64,000 nucleotides of DNA from an uncultured Microbulbifer sp. (GTDB lineage: Bacteria; Pseudomonadota; Gammaproteobacteria; Pseudomonadales; Cellvibrionaceae), in contig NZ_CANMKV010000004.1 in assembly GCF_947498635.1 (NCBI RefSeq), positions 62,001 to 126,000 of the forward strand, given 5' to 3'. The notes under the pieces are model-generated. The model saw nothing but the letters and a program-made list of their open reading frames with translations. It had not been told where the DNA came from and ran no database searches. The position numbers were made by a program, and so were the translations under genes. Every line of letters begins with the position of its first letter. Position 1 is the stretch's first letter. This document shows positions 10,604 to 19,682 of this stretch, one piece after another.

Positions 10604-11505
10604 TGAGCGCCCGACCGGATAAGCTGGTAATTGCCATTTCCTCACGGGCCCTGTTCAACCTGAAAGACAGCCATCAGGTTTTTGAAGAGCAGGGGTTGCA
10701 GGCTTTTTCCCGTTACCAGGTAGAGCGGGAGAATGATATTTTACAGAAGGGCGATGCCTTCCACTTGGTAGAGAAATTCTTAAAGATCAACTCTCAGCTT
10801 GGGGGGGAGCCCAGAGTCGAAGTTATCCTGCTTTCGCGGAATAGTGCCGATACAGGCCTGCGGGTATTTAATTCTATTGAGCACTATGGCCTGGATATTA
10901 CCCGGGCTGCTTTTTGCAATGGCGAAAGTCCCTACCGTTATATCGCCCCTTTTGGTTGCAATTTGTTTCTGTCGACCGATGGGGTGGATGTGCGGCGCGC
11001 TCTGGAGCAGGGGGTTGCTGCGGCTACTCTGGTGGCGGGTGGCCATCGCGAGCATCGCGACGATGTTTTACGTTTTGCCTTCGATGGTGATGCGGTGATC
11101 TTTTCGGATGAAGCCGAGCAGGTTTACAAGCGGGATGGGCTTGCCGCCTTCACTGAGGCTGAGCGGGCCTCCGCCCAGATGCCACTTGGTGGCGGGCCGT
11201 TCAAAGGGTTTCTTGAGGCCCTGCAAAAATTGCAGGCAGAGTTCGGTCTGCAGGGCTGCCCGATCCGCACCGCACTGGTAACAGCCCGATCTGCACCGGC
11301 ACACGAGCGGGTTATTCGCACTCTGCGCGCCTGGGATATCCGCGTGGATGAATCCGTTTTCCTGGGTGGCTTGCCGAAGGGAGAGTTCCTGCGGGCCTTT
11401 GGCGCAGATGTTTTCTTTGACGACCAGCCGGCGCACTGCGCCTCTGCTGCCGAGCATGTGGCTACAGGCCATGTACCTCACGGTATTGCCAATAGTGAGG
11501 CTTAA
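10603..11505 (+). CDS. Cytosolic 5'-nucleotidase (5-nucleotidase family, NT5C1-like)
   Basis: 300 residues. The N-terminal LVIAISSRALFNLKDSHQVFEEQG and the later VEVILLSRNSADTGLRVFNSIEHYGLDITRAAF and VFFDDQPAHC belong to the 5-nucleotidase protein family related to eukaryotic cytosolic 5'-nucleotidase I, which dephosphorylates AMP and other nucleoside monophosphates. The bacterial members are poorly characterised. It is translationally coupled to the TetR regulator just upstream. There is no signal peptide, in line with a cytoplasmic location. Confidence 0.8.
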   Translation: MSARPDKLVIAISSRALFNLKDSHQVFEEQGLQAFSRYQVERENDILQKGDAFHLVEKFLKINSQLGGEPRVEVILLSRNSADTGLRVFNSIEHYGLDITRAAFCNGESPYRYIAPFGCNLFLSTDGVDVRRALEQGVAAATLVAGGHREHRDDVLRFAFDGDAVIFSDEAEQVYKRDGLAAFTEAERASAQMPLGGGPFKGFLEALQKLQAEFGLQGCPIRTALVTARSAPAHERVIRTLRAWDIRVDESVFLGGLPKGEFLRAFGADVFFDDQPAHCASAAEHVATGHVPHGIANSEA

Positions 11506-11511
11506 TCCGGA

Positions 11512-11556
11512 CCCCAGGTAGGTAGCTTTATCCCCAAAGTCGATTGACACCTGGGG
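11512..11556. terminator. Long inverted repeat downstream of the 5'-nucleotidase gene
   Basis: CCCCAGGT at 11512-11519 is the exact complement of ACCTGGGG at 11549-11556, with a 29-base loop; flanking TCCGG and CCGGA can extend the pairing. It begins 6 bases after the nucleotidase stop. There is no T-run, so it may serve as mRNA end-processing structure or a weak terminator. Confidence 0.35.
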
Positions 11557-11689
11557 CTCATCACCGGATATTCGTCTGTCCGTTGGCCCCGACTTCAATT
11601 GGCTGCTATTCTTTTCTCGCATAACTCAAGATGTTTTTTATAACTAACAATTTATCTGTCAGAGTTGCACTCGTCCTGAGGCGGGGTGA

Positions 11690-12682
<993 letters not shown>

Positions 12683-12702
12683 GGTGGGCCGGCGGGTAGA
12701 GG

Positions 12703-12999
12703 CTATGAAGCCTCTACTTGCTGTGCCAGTGGCCGCAAAACTTCTTTGGCGAATTTGAAGTAGACAGTATAAATTTCCGCTTCCTGCCCTTCACGCTCAA
12801 CCACAAAAAACGGCGCTCGCTGCACATCAAACTGTTGCGCAACTTGCATACCGGCACTTTGCGGGTCGCGCACATCGGCTATCAGGGTCTGGTCGATAAA
12901 CTTGAGCTGAGCGTTTTCTTCCAGCTTTTCCTGCACGTCGCGGCACTTGGCGCAGGGGGAGCCATCGGCGAGTACTTTTTTGACCAGTGTGATCTTCAC
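12703..12999 (-). CDS. Small thioredoxin/glutaredoxin-like CxxC protein
   Basis: 98 residues from the GTG at 12999, which has AAGGA upstream; an in-frame ATG at 13047 would add 16 residues with no good ribosome site. The sequence opens with a beta strand (VKITLVKKVL) and a CAKC redox motif at 16-19, then a thioredoxin-like pattern with a cis-Pro-like RAPFFVV segment. The fold suggests a glutaredoxin-type oxidoreductase or a thiol-binding protein. It converges on cysB, so a link to thiol or sulfur metabolism is possible but unproven. The promoter region holds the hairpin GTGCTGA-GA-TCAGCAC at 13023-13038. Confidence 0.7.
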   Translation of the reverse strand: MKITLVKKVLADGSPCAKCRDVQEKLEENAQLKFIDQTLIADVRDPQSAGMQVAQQFDVQRAPFFVVEREGQEAEIYTVYFKFAKEVLRPLAQQVEAS

Positions 13000-13104
13000 G
13001 ATAAATTCCTTGATCCGAATAAGTGCTGAGATCAGCACTAGTGGCATTGAATCTATCAGATGGCCTAATAACTTTGAAATATCAATCCTAGATAGATCTA
13101 TAAC

Positions 13105-13128
13105 TAAAAAGCTGTAGTGAGACTACAG
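13105..13128 (-). terminator. Rho-independent terminator after pabB
   Basis: On the minus strand CTGTAGT-CTC-ACTACAG, a perfect 7-bp stem, is followed by CTTTTTAG. It lies about 50 bases past the pabB stop. Confidence 0.75.
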
Positions 13129-13179
13129 AAATACCCGCCAGAAAGGTAACTTGAAGATAGATTCCGGCGAGTGAGTTGA

Positions 13180-14511
13180 TCAGTGCAGGAATTGCTCGGC
13201 AGTTTCCAGCAGCAGGCGTACTTTGGCCAGGCACTCGTTGTATTCTGCCGCGGGGTCGGAGTCGGCGACGATACCGCCTCCTGCTGCGCAGGTCATACGG
13301 CCGTTACTGGCACTGAACGTGCGAATGGCGATATTGGTGTCGGCGCGGCCGCAGCTGCTGATATAACCGATACTGCCACAATAAATACCCCTGGGGCTGC
13401 TCTCCAATTCGCGGATCACTTCCATCGAACGGCGCTTGGGGGCCCCGGTAATTGAGCCACCGGGAAAACAGGCCGCTAGGAGATCACTGTAGGAGGCGTC
13501 CCCGTGTATCTCGCCGGTCACGACACTCACCAGGTGGTGAACATTGGCAAAGCTGGCCAGTTGAAATAGTTCAGGCACCCGCACGCTGCCACTGCGGCAC
13601 AGTTTGCTGAAGTCATTGCGAAGCAGGTCGACAATCATCAGGTTTTCCGCGCGATCTTTTGGGCTTTTCTGCAAAGTAAATGCGGCGCGCTGGTCTTCTA
13701 TTGGATCGGATACCCGGGCAGCGGTGCCTTTAATGGGCTCGGTGCGCAAGCTGTCGGCATCGGCGCGGATAAAGCGCTCTGGCGATAAGCTCAAGAGGCT
13801 GCCTTGGGGCAGTTCCATATAAGCAGAAAAGGGGCCCGCAACCCGCTGGCGCAGCGCGAGGTAAACACTAAAAAGGTCCCCCTCATAGGGCGCGCTGAAG
13901 CGCTGAGTGAAGTTTGCCTGGTACACATCCCCAGCCGCAATGTATTCGAGGATGCGCTCGATACGCTTCCGGTAGTCTCTTGCGTCGAGTTCGTGGGCAA
14001 ACGGGGCCAACAGGCGAAAAGCCTTAGGTGTCAGCGAACGTTCCCACTGCACCGCTTTAAAACGGTCGATAAGTTCTCGAACTTGCCGGGGCGGACAGGC
14101 CGGATGGAACACCAGATGGCTACTGCCCAGTTGGTGGTCGGCGATAAATGCCCAGCTGTAGAGGCCAAAGAAACCCGCGGGCAGATCTGTCGCGCGGGTG
14201 TCGGCTGACAGGTAGTTACCTTCTCCGCCCAACTCATAGCCTGCAAAACCAATGACCCCACCACAAAAGGGAAGCTGAGAATCCCGTTCCTGCGGGCAGA
14301 GCTCGCAGGTTAGATCATCCAGTTGGGAGAAGGGCTCTGGACTGTTAGCGGTCAACGCCAGGGTGCTGAGGGGGTCGGCGCTGATTATGTCGTAGCGCCC
14401 GCCACTGCTGAGTGGGCGGCCGCTATCGAGCCAGACCGGTGCGGGTAGATCCGCTACCGCCTGGAAAGCTGCTGCTGAGTTGAGTGAGTAGGGTAGGGAG
14501 ACTATTTGCAT
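13180..14511 (-). CDS. pabB: Aminodeoxychorismate synthase component I
   Basis: 443 residues of the chorismate-binding family. The PIKGT motif at 259-263 has the lysine (Lys261) that marks PabB as against the alanine in anthranilate synthase TrpE (PIAGT). Other signatures are AAGDVYQANFTQRF, RAENLMIVDLLRNDFSKLC, and the C-terminal PGGSITGAPKRRSMEVI and AAGGGIVADSDPAAEYNECLAK. PabB, with the glutaminase PabA, makes 4-amino-4-deoxychorismate for folate. PabA is not encoded nearby. The gene lies downstream of ppsR on the same strand, with a hairpin between them, so it is probably transcribed on its own. Confidence 0.93.
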   Translation of the reverse strand: MQIVSLPYSLNSAAAFQAVADLPAPVWLDSGRPLSSGGRYDIISADPLSTLALTANSPEPFSQLDDLTCELCPQERDSQLPFCGGVIGFAGYELGGEGNYLSADTRATDLPAGFFGLYSWAFIADHQLGSSHLVFHPACPPRQVRELIDRFKAVQWERSLTPKAFRLLAPFAHELDARDYRKRIERILEYIAAGDVYQANFTQRFSAPYEGDLFSVYLALRQRVAGPFSAYMELPQGSLLSLSPERFIRADADSLRTEPIKGTAARVSDPIEDQRAAFTLQKSPKDRAENLMIVDLLRNDFSKLCRSGSVRVPELFQLASFANVHHLVSVVTGEIHGDASYSDLLAACFPGGSITGAPKRRSMEVIRELESSPRGIYCGSIGYISSCGRADTNIAIRTFSASNGRMTCAAGGGIVADSDPAAEYNECLAKVRLLLETAEQFLH

Positions 14512-14567
14512 ATCAAAACACGGCAGTCTGGAAGACGGCGCACACTACACATTTTGACGCGGTGTGA

Positions 14568-14586
14568 AAAGGGCGCGTGGCCCTTT
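14568..14586 (-). terminator. Hairpin between ppsR and pabB
   Basis: AAAGGGC and GCCCTTT form a perfect 7-bp stem around a 5-base loop. On the minus strand the 3' arm ends in a short TTTT, so it is a plausible weak terminator for ppsR, starting about 10 bases after its stop. Confidence 0.5.
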
Positions 14587-14595
14587 AGTCAATCC

Positions 14596-15423
14596 TTAGT
14601 CAATTCTTCGCTCGATACCTGCCTGGGACATTAGGCGGGTGGCGAGCTCCTCCACGGAAAGCTGGGTAGCATTGAGGAAGGGCACCTGAGCCCGTCTCAG
14701 CATCTGTTCGACCTGTCGTACCTCAAATTCGCACTGTTCTTTAGAAGCGTAGCGGCTGTTGGCGCGCCTTTCCTGTCGAATCTGCATCAATCGTTTCGGA
14801 TCAATGGTGAGACCGAACAGTTTGCGATGATAGGGGCGCAGTATCTTCGGTAGAGTGGTGGAGTCCATATCCTCTTCGGTGATGGGATAGTTGGCCGCGC
14901 GCAGGCCAAACTGCAGGGCAAGGTATAGGCAGGTGGGGGTTTTACCGGAGCGGGAAACGCCGAGTAATATCACATCGGCCTGTTCGAATTCGCTGATACG
15001 GCGGCCATCGTCATTATCGATAGCAAAGTGCACCGCATCGATTCGCTCGCTGTAGCGCCGGTTGTCGGCGATACCGTGGGAGGCGTTGACGGTTTGGGTG
15101 GGATCACACCCAAATAAATTGGCCAGGGGTGTCAGGTAGTTCTCAAATACATCCAGCATCAGGGCAGAGCTTTGGTGCAGCTGATCACGAATCCGGTCGG
15201 AAACGATACTGGTAATAATAATGGGCTGAAGGCCCGATTCCTGCGCGGTCCGCTCTATACGCTGGAGTGCCTGCTGGACTTTTTCGCTGGAGTCGATATA
15301 GGGCAGGGTCACCTGCTCGACATGCTGGTCCTGAAACTGCGCCAACAGACTGTGGCCGATGGCCTCCACGGTGAGACCGGTTCCATCGGAAATAAAAAAG
15401 GCGGTGCGTTTATCTTTTGCCAT
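14596..15423 (-). CDS. ppsR: Phosphoenolpyruvate synthase regulatory protein (PSRP)
   Basis: 275 residues. The start at 15423 gives MAKDKRTAFFISDGTGLTVE, the standard N-terminus; an upstream in-frame start at 15486 adds 21 residues of no family likeness. The P-loop GVSRSGKT is at 155-162. PSRP is a bifunctional kinase/phosphorylase that inactivates PEP synthase by ADP-dependent phosphorylation of the threonine near the catalytic histidine and reverses this with phosphate. The target PpsA is encoded divergently just 198 bases away, and it has the expected Thr-Cys-His (414-416). Confidence 0.95.
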   Translation of the reverse strand: MAKDKRTAFFISDGTGLTVEAIGHSLLAQFQDQHVEQVTLPYIDSSEKVQQALQRIERTAQESGLQPIIITSIVSDRIRDQLHQSSALMLDVFENYLTPLANLFGCDPTQTVNASHGIADNRRYSERIDAVHFAIDNDDGRRISEFEQADVILLGVSRSGKTPTCLYLALQFGLRAANYPITEEDMDSTTLPKILRPYHRKLFGLTIDPKRLMQIRQERRANSRYASKEQCEFEVRQVEQMLRRAQVPFLNATQLSVEELATRLMSQAGIERRID

Positions 15424-15516
15424 GCTTTTTCTCTGTCTGTTGGCGGGTGCTGCTGAGAGGCCGCTAGTATAGGGGCGGCGGGCCAAAAGGTCTTACCTTC
15501 GTGCGGTTGTCATTTT

Positions 15517-15584
15517 TTGTAGAAAATTTACAACATATTGGCCATTTTTTCTGGGCTATTTTTTACAAGACTCATCCTTATAAT
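15517..15584 (+). promoter_or_regulatory. ppsR-ppsA divergent promoter region with an AT-rich dyad
   Basis: The 198-base gap between the two start codons holds a dyad TTGTA-GAAAATT-TACAA (15517-15533) and a perfect -10 hexamer TATAAT at 15579-15584, which lies 37 bases before the ppsA TTG. No good -35 is at the right spacing before TATAAT. The dyad could bind a regulator shared by both genes. The binding protein is unknown. Confidence 0.45.
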
Positions 15585-15621
15585 CAGCGCCCAACAAAAC
15601 CTGATTTCAGAGGGGCTTCAC

Positions 15622-17985
15622 TTGACGAATTTCACCATCGACTTTGCAAAACTGGGAATGGATGATGTCGATAAGGTCGGCGGTAAAAACGCATCGCTCG
15701 GCGAGATGATCTCATCTCTGGCCGGTGCTGGTGTGAGTGTACCGGGCGGCTTTGCAACCACAGCGGATGCCTTCCGGGCATTCCTCGCCCACGAACAGTT
15801 GGAGCAGCGCATTGCCGAGCGTCTGAAAGGGCTGGATGTTGGCGATGTTACAGAGCTTGCGAAGGCTGGTGAGGAGATCCGTAACTGGATCTTGCAGACC
15901 CCCTTTCCCGCACAGCTGGAAAAAGAAATCCGCGAAGGTTACGAGGCCCTGGGGGGCGGTGCTACCGCTGTTGCGGTGCGCTCCTCTGCAACCGCGGAAG
16001 ACCTGCCCGATGCCTCTTTTGCCGGCCAGCAGGAAACTTTCCTGAATATCCGTGGAATCGATGCGGTTCTACAGGCTGTGAAAGAAGTGTTTGCCTCCCT
16101 CTACAACGACCGCGCTATCGCTTACCGAGTGCATACCGGTTATGCGGACGTGGGCGTGGCCCTGTCTGCGGGTATCCAGCACATGGTGCGCAGTGAAACC
16201 GGCGCCGCTGGTGTGATGTTTACCCTCGATACCGAGAGTGGGTTCCGCGATGTAATTTTTATCACTGCGGCCTTTGGTCTGGGAGAGACGGTCGTTCAGG
16301 GTGCGGTGAACCCCGATGAGTTCTACCTTTACAAACCTGCCCTGGATGCGGGCCGTCCGGCTATTCTGCGTCGTAATCGCGGCAGCAAGGCCATCAAGAT
16401 GGTGTATGACCAGAGTGGTGAGTGCGGGCGCTCCGTAAAAACTGTCGAAGTTGCAGAAGAAGACCGTCAGCGTTTTGCCCTCAATGATGAAGAGCTGACC
16501 AGTCTGGCTGTGCAGGCGCGCAAGATCGAAGAGCACTACGGCCGCCCGATGGATATCGAGTGGGCCAAAGACGGTGACACCGGCAAGCTGTTTATCGTAC
16601 AGGCGCGTCCGGAAACCGTGCGTTCTCGCGATCAGGGCACCAGTATTGAACGCTATAGCCTACAAGAGCGCAGCGAGGTGCTGTGCGAGGGGCGTGCAAT
16701 CGGCCAGCGTATCGGTGCCGGCCGTGTGCGCAAGTTGAAGTCCGTAGAAGATATGGCGGCGATGCAGGATGGTGAAGTCCTGGTAACCGATATGACTGAC
16801 CCCGACTGGGAGCCCGTTCTGAAGAAGGCCAGCGCAATTGTCACCAATCGCGGCGGCCGTACCTGTCACGCGGCAATTATTGCCCGTGAATTGGGAATTC
16901 CCGCAGTGGTTGGTTGCGGAAACGCCACCGAACTTCTGGAAAACGGCACTCCGGTAACGGTGTCCTGCGCTGAGGGTGATACCGGTTTCGTAATGTCTGG
17001 AGAACTGGATTTCCAGCGTGAGGAGACCGAAGTCGCCGAAATGCCAGATCTGCCCTTCAAGATCATGCTCAATGTGGGCAATCCGGATCGCGCTTTTGCC
17101 TTTAGTCACCTGCCCAATCAGGGGGTTGGCCTCGCGCGTTTGGAGTTTATTCTGAACCGCATGATCGGCATCCACCCCAAAGCCCTGCTGGATCTGGATA
17201 AGCTACCGGAAGACCTGCAGCAGAATATACGCGAGCGCATCGGTGGCTACGCATCACCGGAAGACTTCATTGTTGAGAAACTGGTGGAAGGTATCGCTAC
17301 CCTCGCGGCAGCGTTTGCCCCCAATCGCGTGATCGTGCGTCTATCGGACTTTAAGTCCAACGAGTACGCACACCTGGTGGGCGGACAGTTGTACGAGCCC
17401 AGCGAAGAGAACCCGATGCTCGGTTTCCGCGGTGCGGCTCGTTACCGCTCCGAAGATTTTCGTCAGTGCTTTGCTCTGGAATGTCGCGCGCTGAAGAAAG
17501 TGCGTGATGAGATGGGCTTGACCAATGTGGAAATCATGGTGCCCTTCGTGCGCACGCCGGAAGAGGCCGAAGAGGTTGTCGGTCTGCTCGCCGAAAACGG
17601 CCTTCGCCGTGGAGAGGGTGGCCTGAAGGTCATCATGATGTGTGAGCTGCCCTCCAACGCACTTCTGGCTGAGGAATTCCTACAGCACTTTGACGGTTTT
17701 TCTATCGGTTCCAATGACCTGACTCAGCTCACTCTGGGCCTGGATCGGGATTCCGGTCTGGTGGCCGACCTGTTTGACGAGCGCAATCCGGCTGTGAAAG
17801 CACTGTTGTCCCGCGCTATTCAGGCTTGTAAGAAAGCGGGTAAGTACGTGGGTATCTGTGGTCAGGGCCCCTCTGACCACAAAGACTTTGCTCGCTGGTT
17901 GATGGACGAGGGGATCGATAGTGTTTCCCTGAATCCCGATACGGCCGTAGATACCTGGCTATTCCTGGCGAACGAAGAAGCCTAA
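15622..17985 (+). CDS. ppsA: Phosphoenolpyruvate synthase
   Basis: 787 residues, close to the 792 of E. coli PpsA. It starts at TTG 15622 with GAGGGG about six bases upstream; an in-frame ATG at 15538 would add an unrelated hydrophobic stretch. The N-terminal ATP-grasp domain shows [10 protein letters not shown] and [23 protein letters not shown]. The swivelling domain has GGRTCHAAI with phospho-His416 and Thr414, the site used by PSRP in E. coli. The C-terminal PEP/pyruvate domain has [16 protein letters not shown] and ICGQGPSD. It converts pyruvate and ATP to PEP, AMP and phosphate for gluconeogenesis. It ends at a terminator. Confidence 0.97.
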   Translation: MTNFTIDFAKLGMDDVDKVGGKNASLGEMISSLAGAGVSVPGGFATTADAFRAFLAHEQLEQRIAERLKGLDVGDVTELAKAGEEIRNWILQTPFPAQLEKEIREGYEALGGGATAVAVRSSATAEDLPDASFAGQQETFLNIRGIDAVLQAVKEVFASLYNDRAIAYRVHTGYADVGVALSAGIQHMVRSETGAAGVMFTLDTESGFRDVIFITAAFGLGETVVQGAVNPDEFYLYKPALDAGRPAILRRNRGSKAIKMVYDQSGECGRSVKTVEVAEEDRQRFALNDEELTSLAVQARKIEEHYGRPMDIEWAKDGDTGKLFIVQARPETVRSRDQGTSIERYSLQERSEVLCEGRAIGQRIGAGRVRKLKSVEDMAAMQDGEVLVTDMTDPDWEPVLKKASAIVTNRGGRTCHAAIIARELGIPAVVGCGNATELLENGTPVTVSCAEGDTGFVMSGELDFQREETEVAEMPDLPFKIMLNVGNPDRAFAFSHLPNQGVGLARLEFILNRMIGIHPKALLDLDKLPEDLQQNIRERIGGYASPEDFIVEKLVEGIATLAAAFAPNRVIVRLSDFKSNEYAHLVGGQLYEPSEENPMLGFRGAARYRSEDFRQCFALECRALKKVRDEMGLTNVEIMVPFVRTPEEAEEVVGLLAENGLRRGEGGLKVIMMCELPSNALLAEEFLQHFDGFSIGSNDLTQLTLGLDRDSGLVADLFDERNPAVKALLSRAIQACKKAGKYVGICGQGPSDHKDFARWLMDEGIDSVSLNPDTAVDTWLFLANEEA

Positions 17986-17995
17986 TTTTCCTCTA

Positions 17996-18019
17996 AAGGC
18001 GGCCCCAGTGGGCCGCTTT
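17996..18019 (+). terminator. Rho-independent terminator after ppsA
   Basis: GCGGCCC-CAGT-GGGCCGC stem with TTTC behind it and AAA before it, 10 bases after the ppsA stop. Confidence 0.8.
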
Positions 18020-18417
18020 CCTATCTCATGGTTGCTCTGGCCTCCTAGAATTTTTTTTGCATGGGCCAATGCGTCTTTGCTGGAAATTTAGACCCCTGTT
18101 GCGGCATTCCCCAATTACCCCGAAATTTATCCTGCATTTTTGTGTGTGATATTTGTGCATCACACCCTACCTAAAAAGTTCAAACCTCTATGGCTCCCCA
18201 TCGAGAGAAGAAATCATTCTAAGTTTTTACGCCTGCCTCAATAGAATCCAAAGAGTCCTGAGGCAGCGCATTAACAAAAATACTCCGCGCAATTTGCTTT
18301 GGTGCTGATTCACCTGTTGGGGATATTTCCCTCGGTGTTGAAGTTCAAGTGGTATCGGTTCGGCTGTTTTCCTTACCGCCCACTTTGGCAGAGCAGAAAA
18401 AATTGTTGAGGTGAGCT
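18020..18417. other. Intergenic region between ppsA and the L,D-transpeptidase gene
   Basis: About 400 bases with no ORF or RNA gene that I can support. It holds an imperfectly placed inverted repeat, TGCCTCA / TGAGGCA at 18234-18265 with an 18-base loop, and ends with the ribosome site GAGGTGAGCT before ATG 18418. It presumably carries the promoter of the transpeptidase gene. Confidence 0.4.
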
Positions 18418-18987
18418 ATGCATACGAGCAGACAGTTACAAGTCCCGATTTTTCATATATTTCTGATGTTGTGCCTTCTGGCATTTCTCGCAGTACCCCC
18501 TGCAATGGCCAAGCCACGAGGCGGTAATTGGTTTGATGACCGAGCCGCAGCCCGCGGAGGGAGCCCATCGATCAGAATTGATTTGAGTGAGCAGCGCGCC
18601 TACCTCTACAAGGGGGGTAAGTTGGTCGGGGTATCACGAATATCCTCAGGCAAGCGAGGCTATAGCACACGGCCTGGGCATTTCCGTGTGCTTTCCAAAC
18701 ACCCAAATCATCGCTCTTCGATTTACGGTAGCTATGTGGATAGACGCACGGGCCGTGTGGTTAGGTCCAATGTAAACACCCGCAAGCATCGCCGTCCTTC
18801 CGGTACGGTATATCGCGGTGCAAAAATGAATAATTACATCCGTTTCAACGGTGGTATTGGCTTACACGCTTCGGGCCATGTACCCGGATATCCCGCCTCC
18901 CATGGTTGTGTACGCATGCCGCCGCATATGGCGAGTAAGTTTTACCGACATGTGCGTGTAGGCACTCCGGTTCGCGTCACACACTAA
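18418..18987 (+). CDS. L,D-transpeptidase (YkuD domain)
   Basis: 189 residues with an N-terminal signal sequence (about 1-31, ending PPAMA) and a YkuD domain beginning IRIDLSEQRAYLYKGGKLVGVSRISSG. The catalytic motif is HASGHVPGYPASHGC (His150 to Cys164), followed by VRMP; the SHGC cysteine (Cys164) is the expected nucleophile. Family members make 3-3 crosslinks in peptidoglycan, attach lipoproteins to it, or act on muropeptides in the periplasm. The protein is short and very basic (Arg/His rich) in its middle. It has no LysM domain. A terminator follows at 19014. Confidence 0.9.
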   Translation: MHTSRQLQVPIFHIFLMLCLLAFLAVPPAMAKPRGGNWFDDRAAARGGSPSIRIDLSEQRAYLYKGGKLVGVSRISSGKRGYSTRPGHFRVLSKHPNHRSSIYGSYVDRRTGRVVRSNVNTRKHRRPSGTVYRGAKMNNYIRFNGGIGLHASGHVPGYPASHGCVRMPPHMASKFYRHVRVGTPVRVTH

Positions 18988-19013
18988 ACAGTTTTGTAGC
19001 AGCGAAGCCTTAG

Positions 19014-19052
19014 CCGGGTATTATCAATAGGGGTGATACCCGGTATTTTTTT
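19014..19052 (+). terminator. Rho-independent terminator after the L,D-transpeptidase gene
   Basis: CCGGGTAT and ATACCCGG form an 8-bp stem around a 14-base loop, followed by TATTTTTTT. Confidence 0.85.
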
Positions 19053-19119
19053 GTCCGCCTGCCACCAGAGTAACAGTACCGCTATCATCATTTTTTTAAG
19101 GAAGCTTGCGAGAGAAATT

Positions 19120-19599
19120 ATGTCAATTTCAACACCTGATTTGTGTGATGCCCACGGCGATGCGGTACAAGTAGTCGAACCTATGTTTATTAATTATGGT
19201 GGCCGTGAGCGTTTTGGCGGGCAAATCGTAACTATCAAATGCTTCGAGGATAATTCCCTGGTCCGTGAGCTAGTGGCGGAGCCGGGGCAGGGCAAGGTTT
19301 TGGTAGTCGATGCAGGGGGCTCTATGCGCCGTGCATGCCTGGGAGATATGCTCGCCGAAAAAGCGGTAGCCAATGGTTGGGAGGGGATTTTGATGTATGG
19401 CTGTATCCGCGATGTTGACCAGATCTCAGCTTTGAATCTGGGAGTCCAGGCCCTGGGTACACACCCCATGAAAACTGAAAAAAAGGGGATCGGCGAACGG
19501 GATCTGGCAGTGACTTTCGGTGGGGTGACATTCCGCCCGGGCGATTATCTGTATGGGGACAACAACGGTATCATTGTTGCTCAACAATCTTTAGTGTGA
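19120..19599 (+). CDS. rraA: Ribonuclease E activity regulator RraA
   Basis: 159 residues, close to the 161 of E. coli RraA. Conserved stretches are [63 protein letters not shown] and [18 protein letters not shown], in the same order as RraA. RraA binds RNase E and inhibits degradosome activity. Related proteins are HMG/CHA aldolases, but their active-site pattern is less well matched. I chose ATG 19120 (GAGAGAAATT ahead); an in-frame upstream start at 19033 lies within the preceding terminator and adds 29 residues. It is a single gene, ending in a terminator shared with the convergent di-heme protein gene. Confidence 0.92.
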   Translation: MSISTPDLCDAHGDAVQVVEPMFINYGGRERFGGQIVTIKCFEDNSLVRELVAEPGQGKVLVVDAGGSMRRACLGDMLAEKAVANGWEGILMYGCIRDVDQISALNLGVQALGTHPMKTEKKGIGERDLAVTFGGVTFRPGDYLYGDNNGIIVAQQSLV

Positions 19600-19628
19600 A
19601 ATAAATTTTTAATAAGAACTTACCGAGT

Positions 19629-19669
19629 GAAAATGCCCGCAGGTAATTTGCGACTCCACAGGCATTTTC
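19629..19669. terminator. Bidirectional terminator between rraA and the di-heme protein gene
   Basis: GAAAATGCC and GGCATTTTC form a perfect 9-bp stem, with an inner CGCA/TGCG stem in the 23-base loop. The A- and T-rich ends suit termination in both directions; the genes converge here. Confidence 0.75.
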
Positions 19670-19682
19670 CTCGCGGCACTTC

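Noticed and set aside
9854-10645. A 263-codon minus-strand frame across the TetR gene
   Set aside because: Antisense shadow of the TetR gene; no domain likeness and no ribosome site.
15538-15621. In-frame N-terminal extension or leader of ppsA
   Set aside because: It covers the likely promoter (TATAAT at 15579) and adds a hydrophobic stretch absent from PEP synthases; the TTG at 15622 has a strong ribosome site.
18234-18265. Inverted repeat TGCCTCA/TGAGGCA as a small RNA or terminator
   Set aside because: The loop is 18 bases, there is no T-run and no promoter-like sequence nearby; too weak to call.
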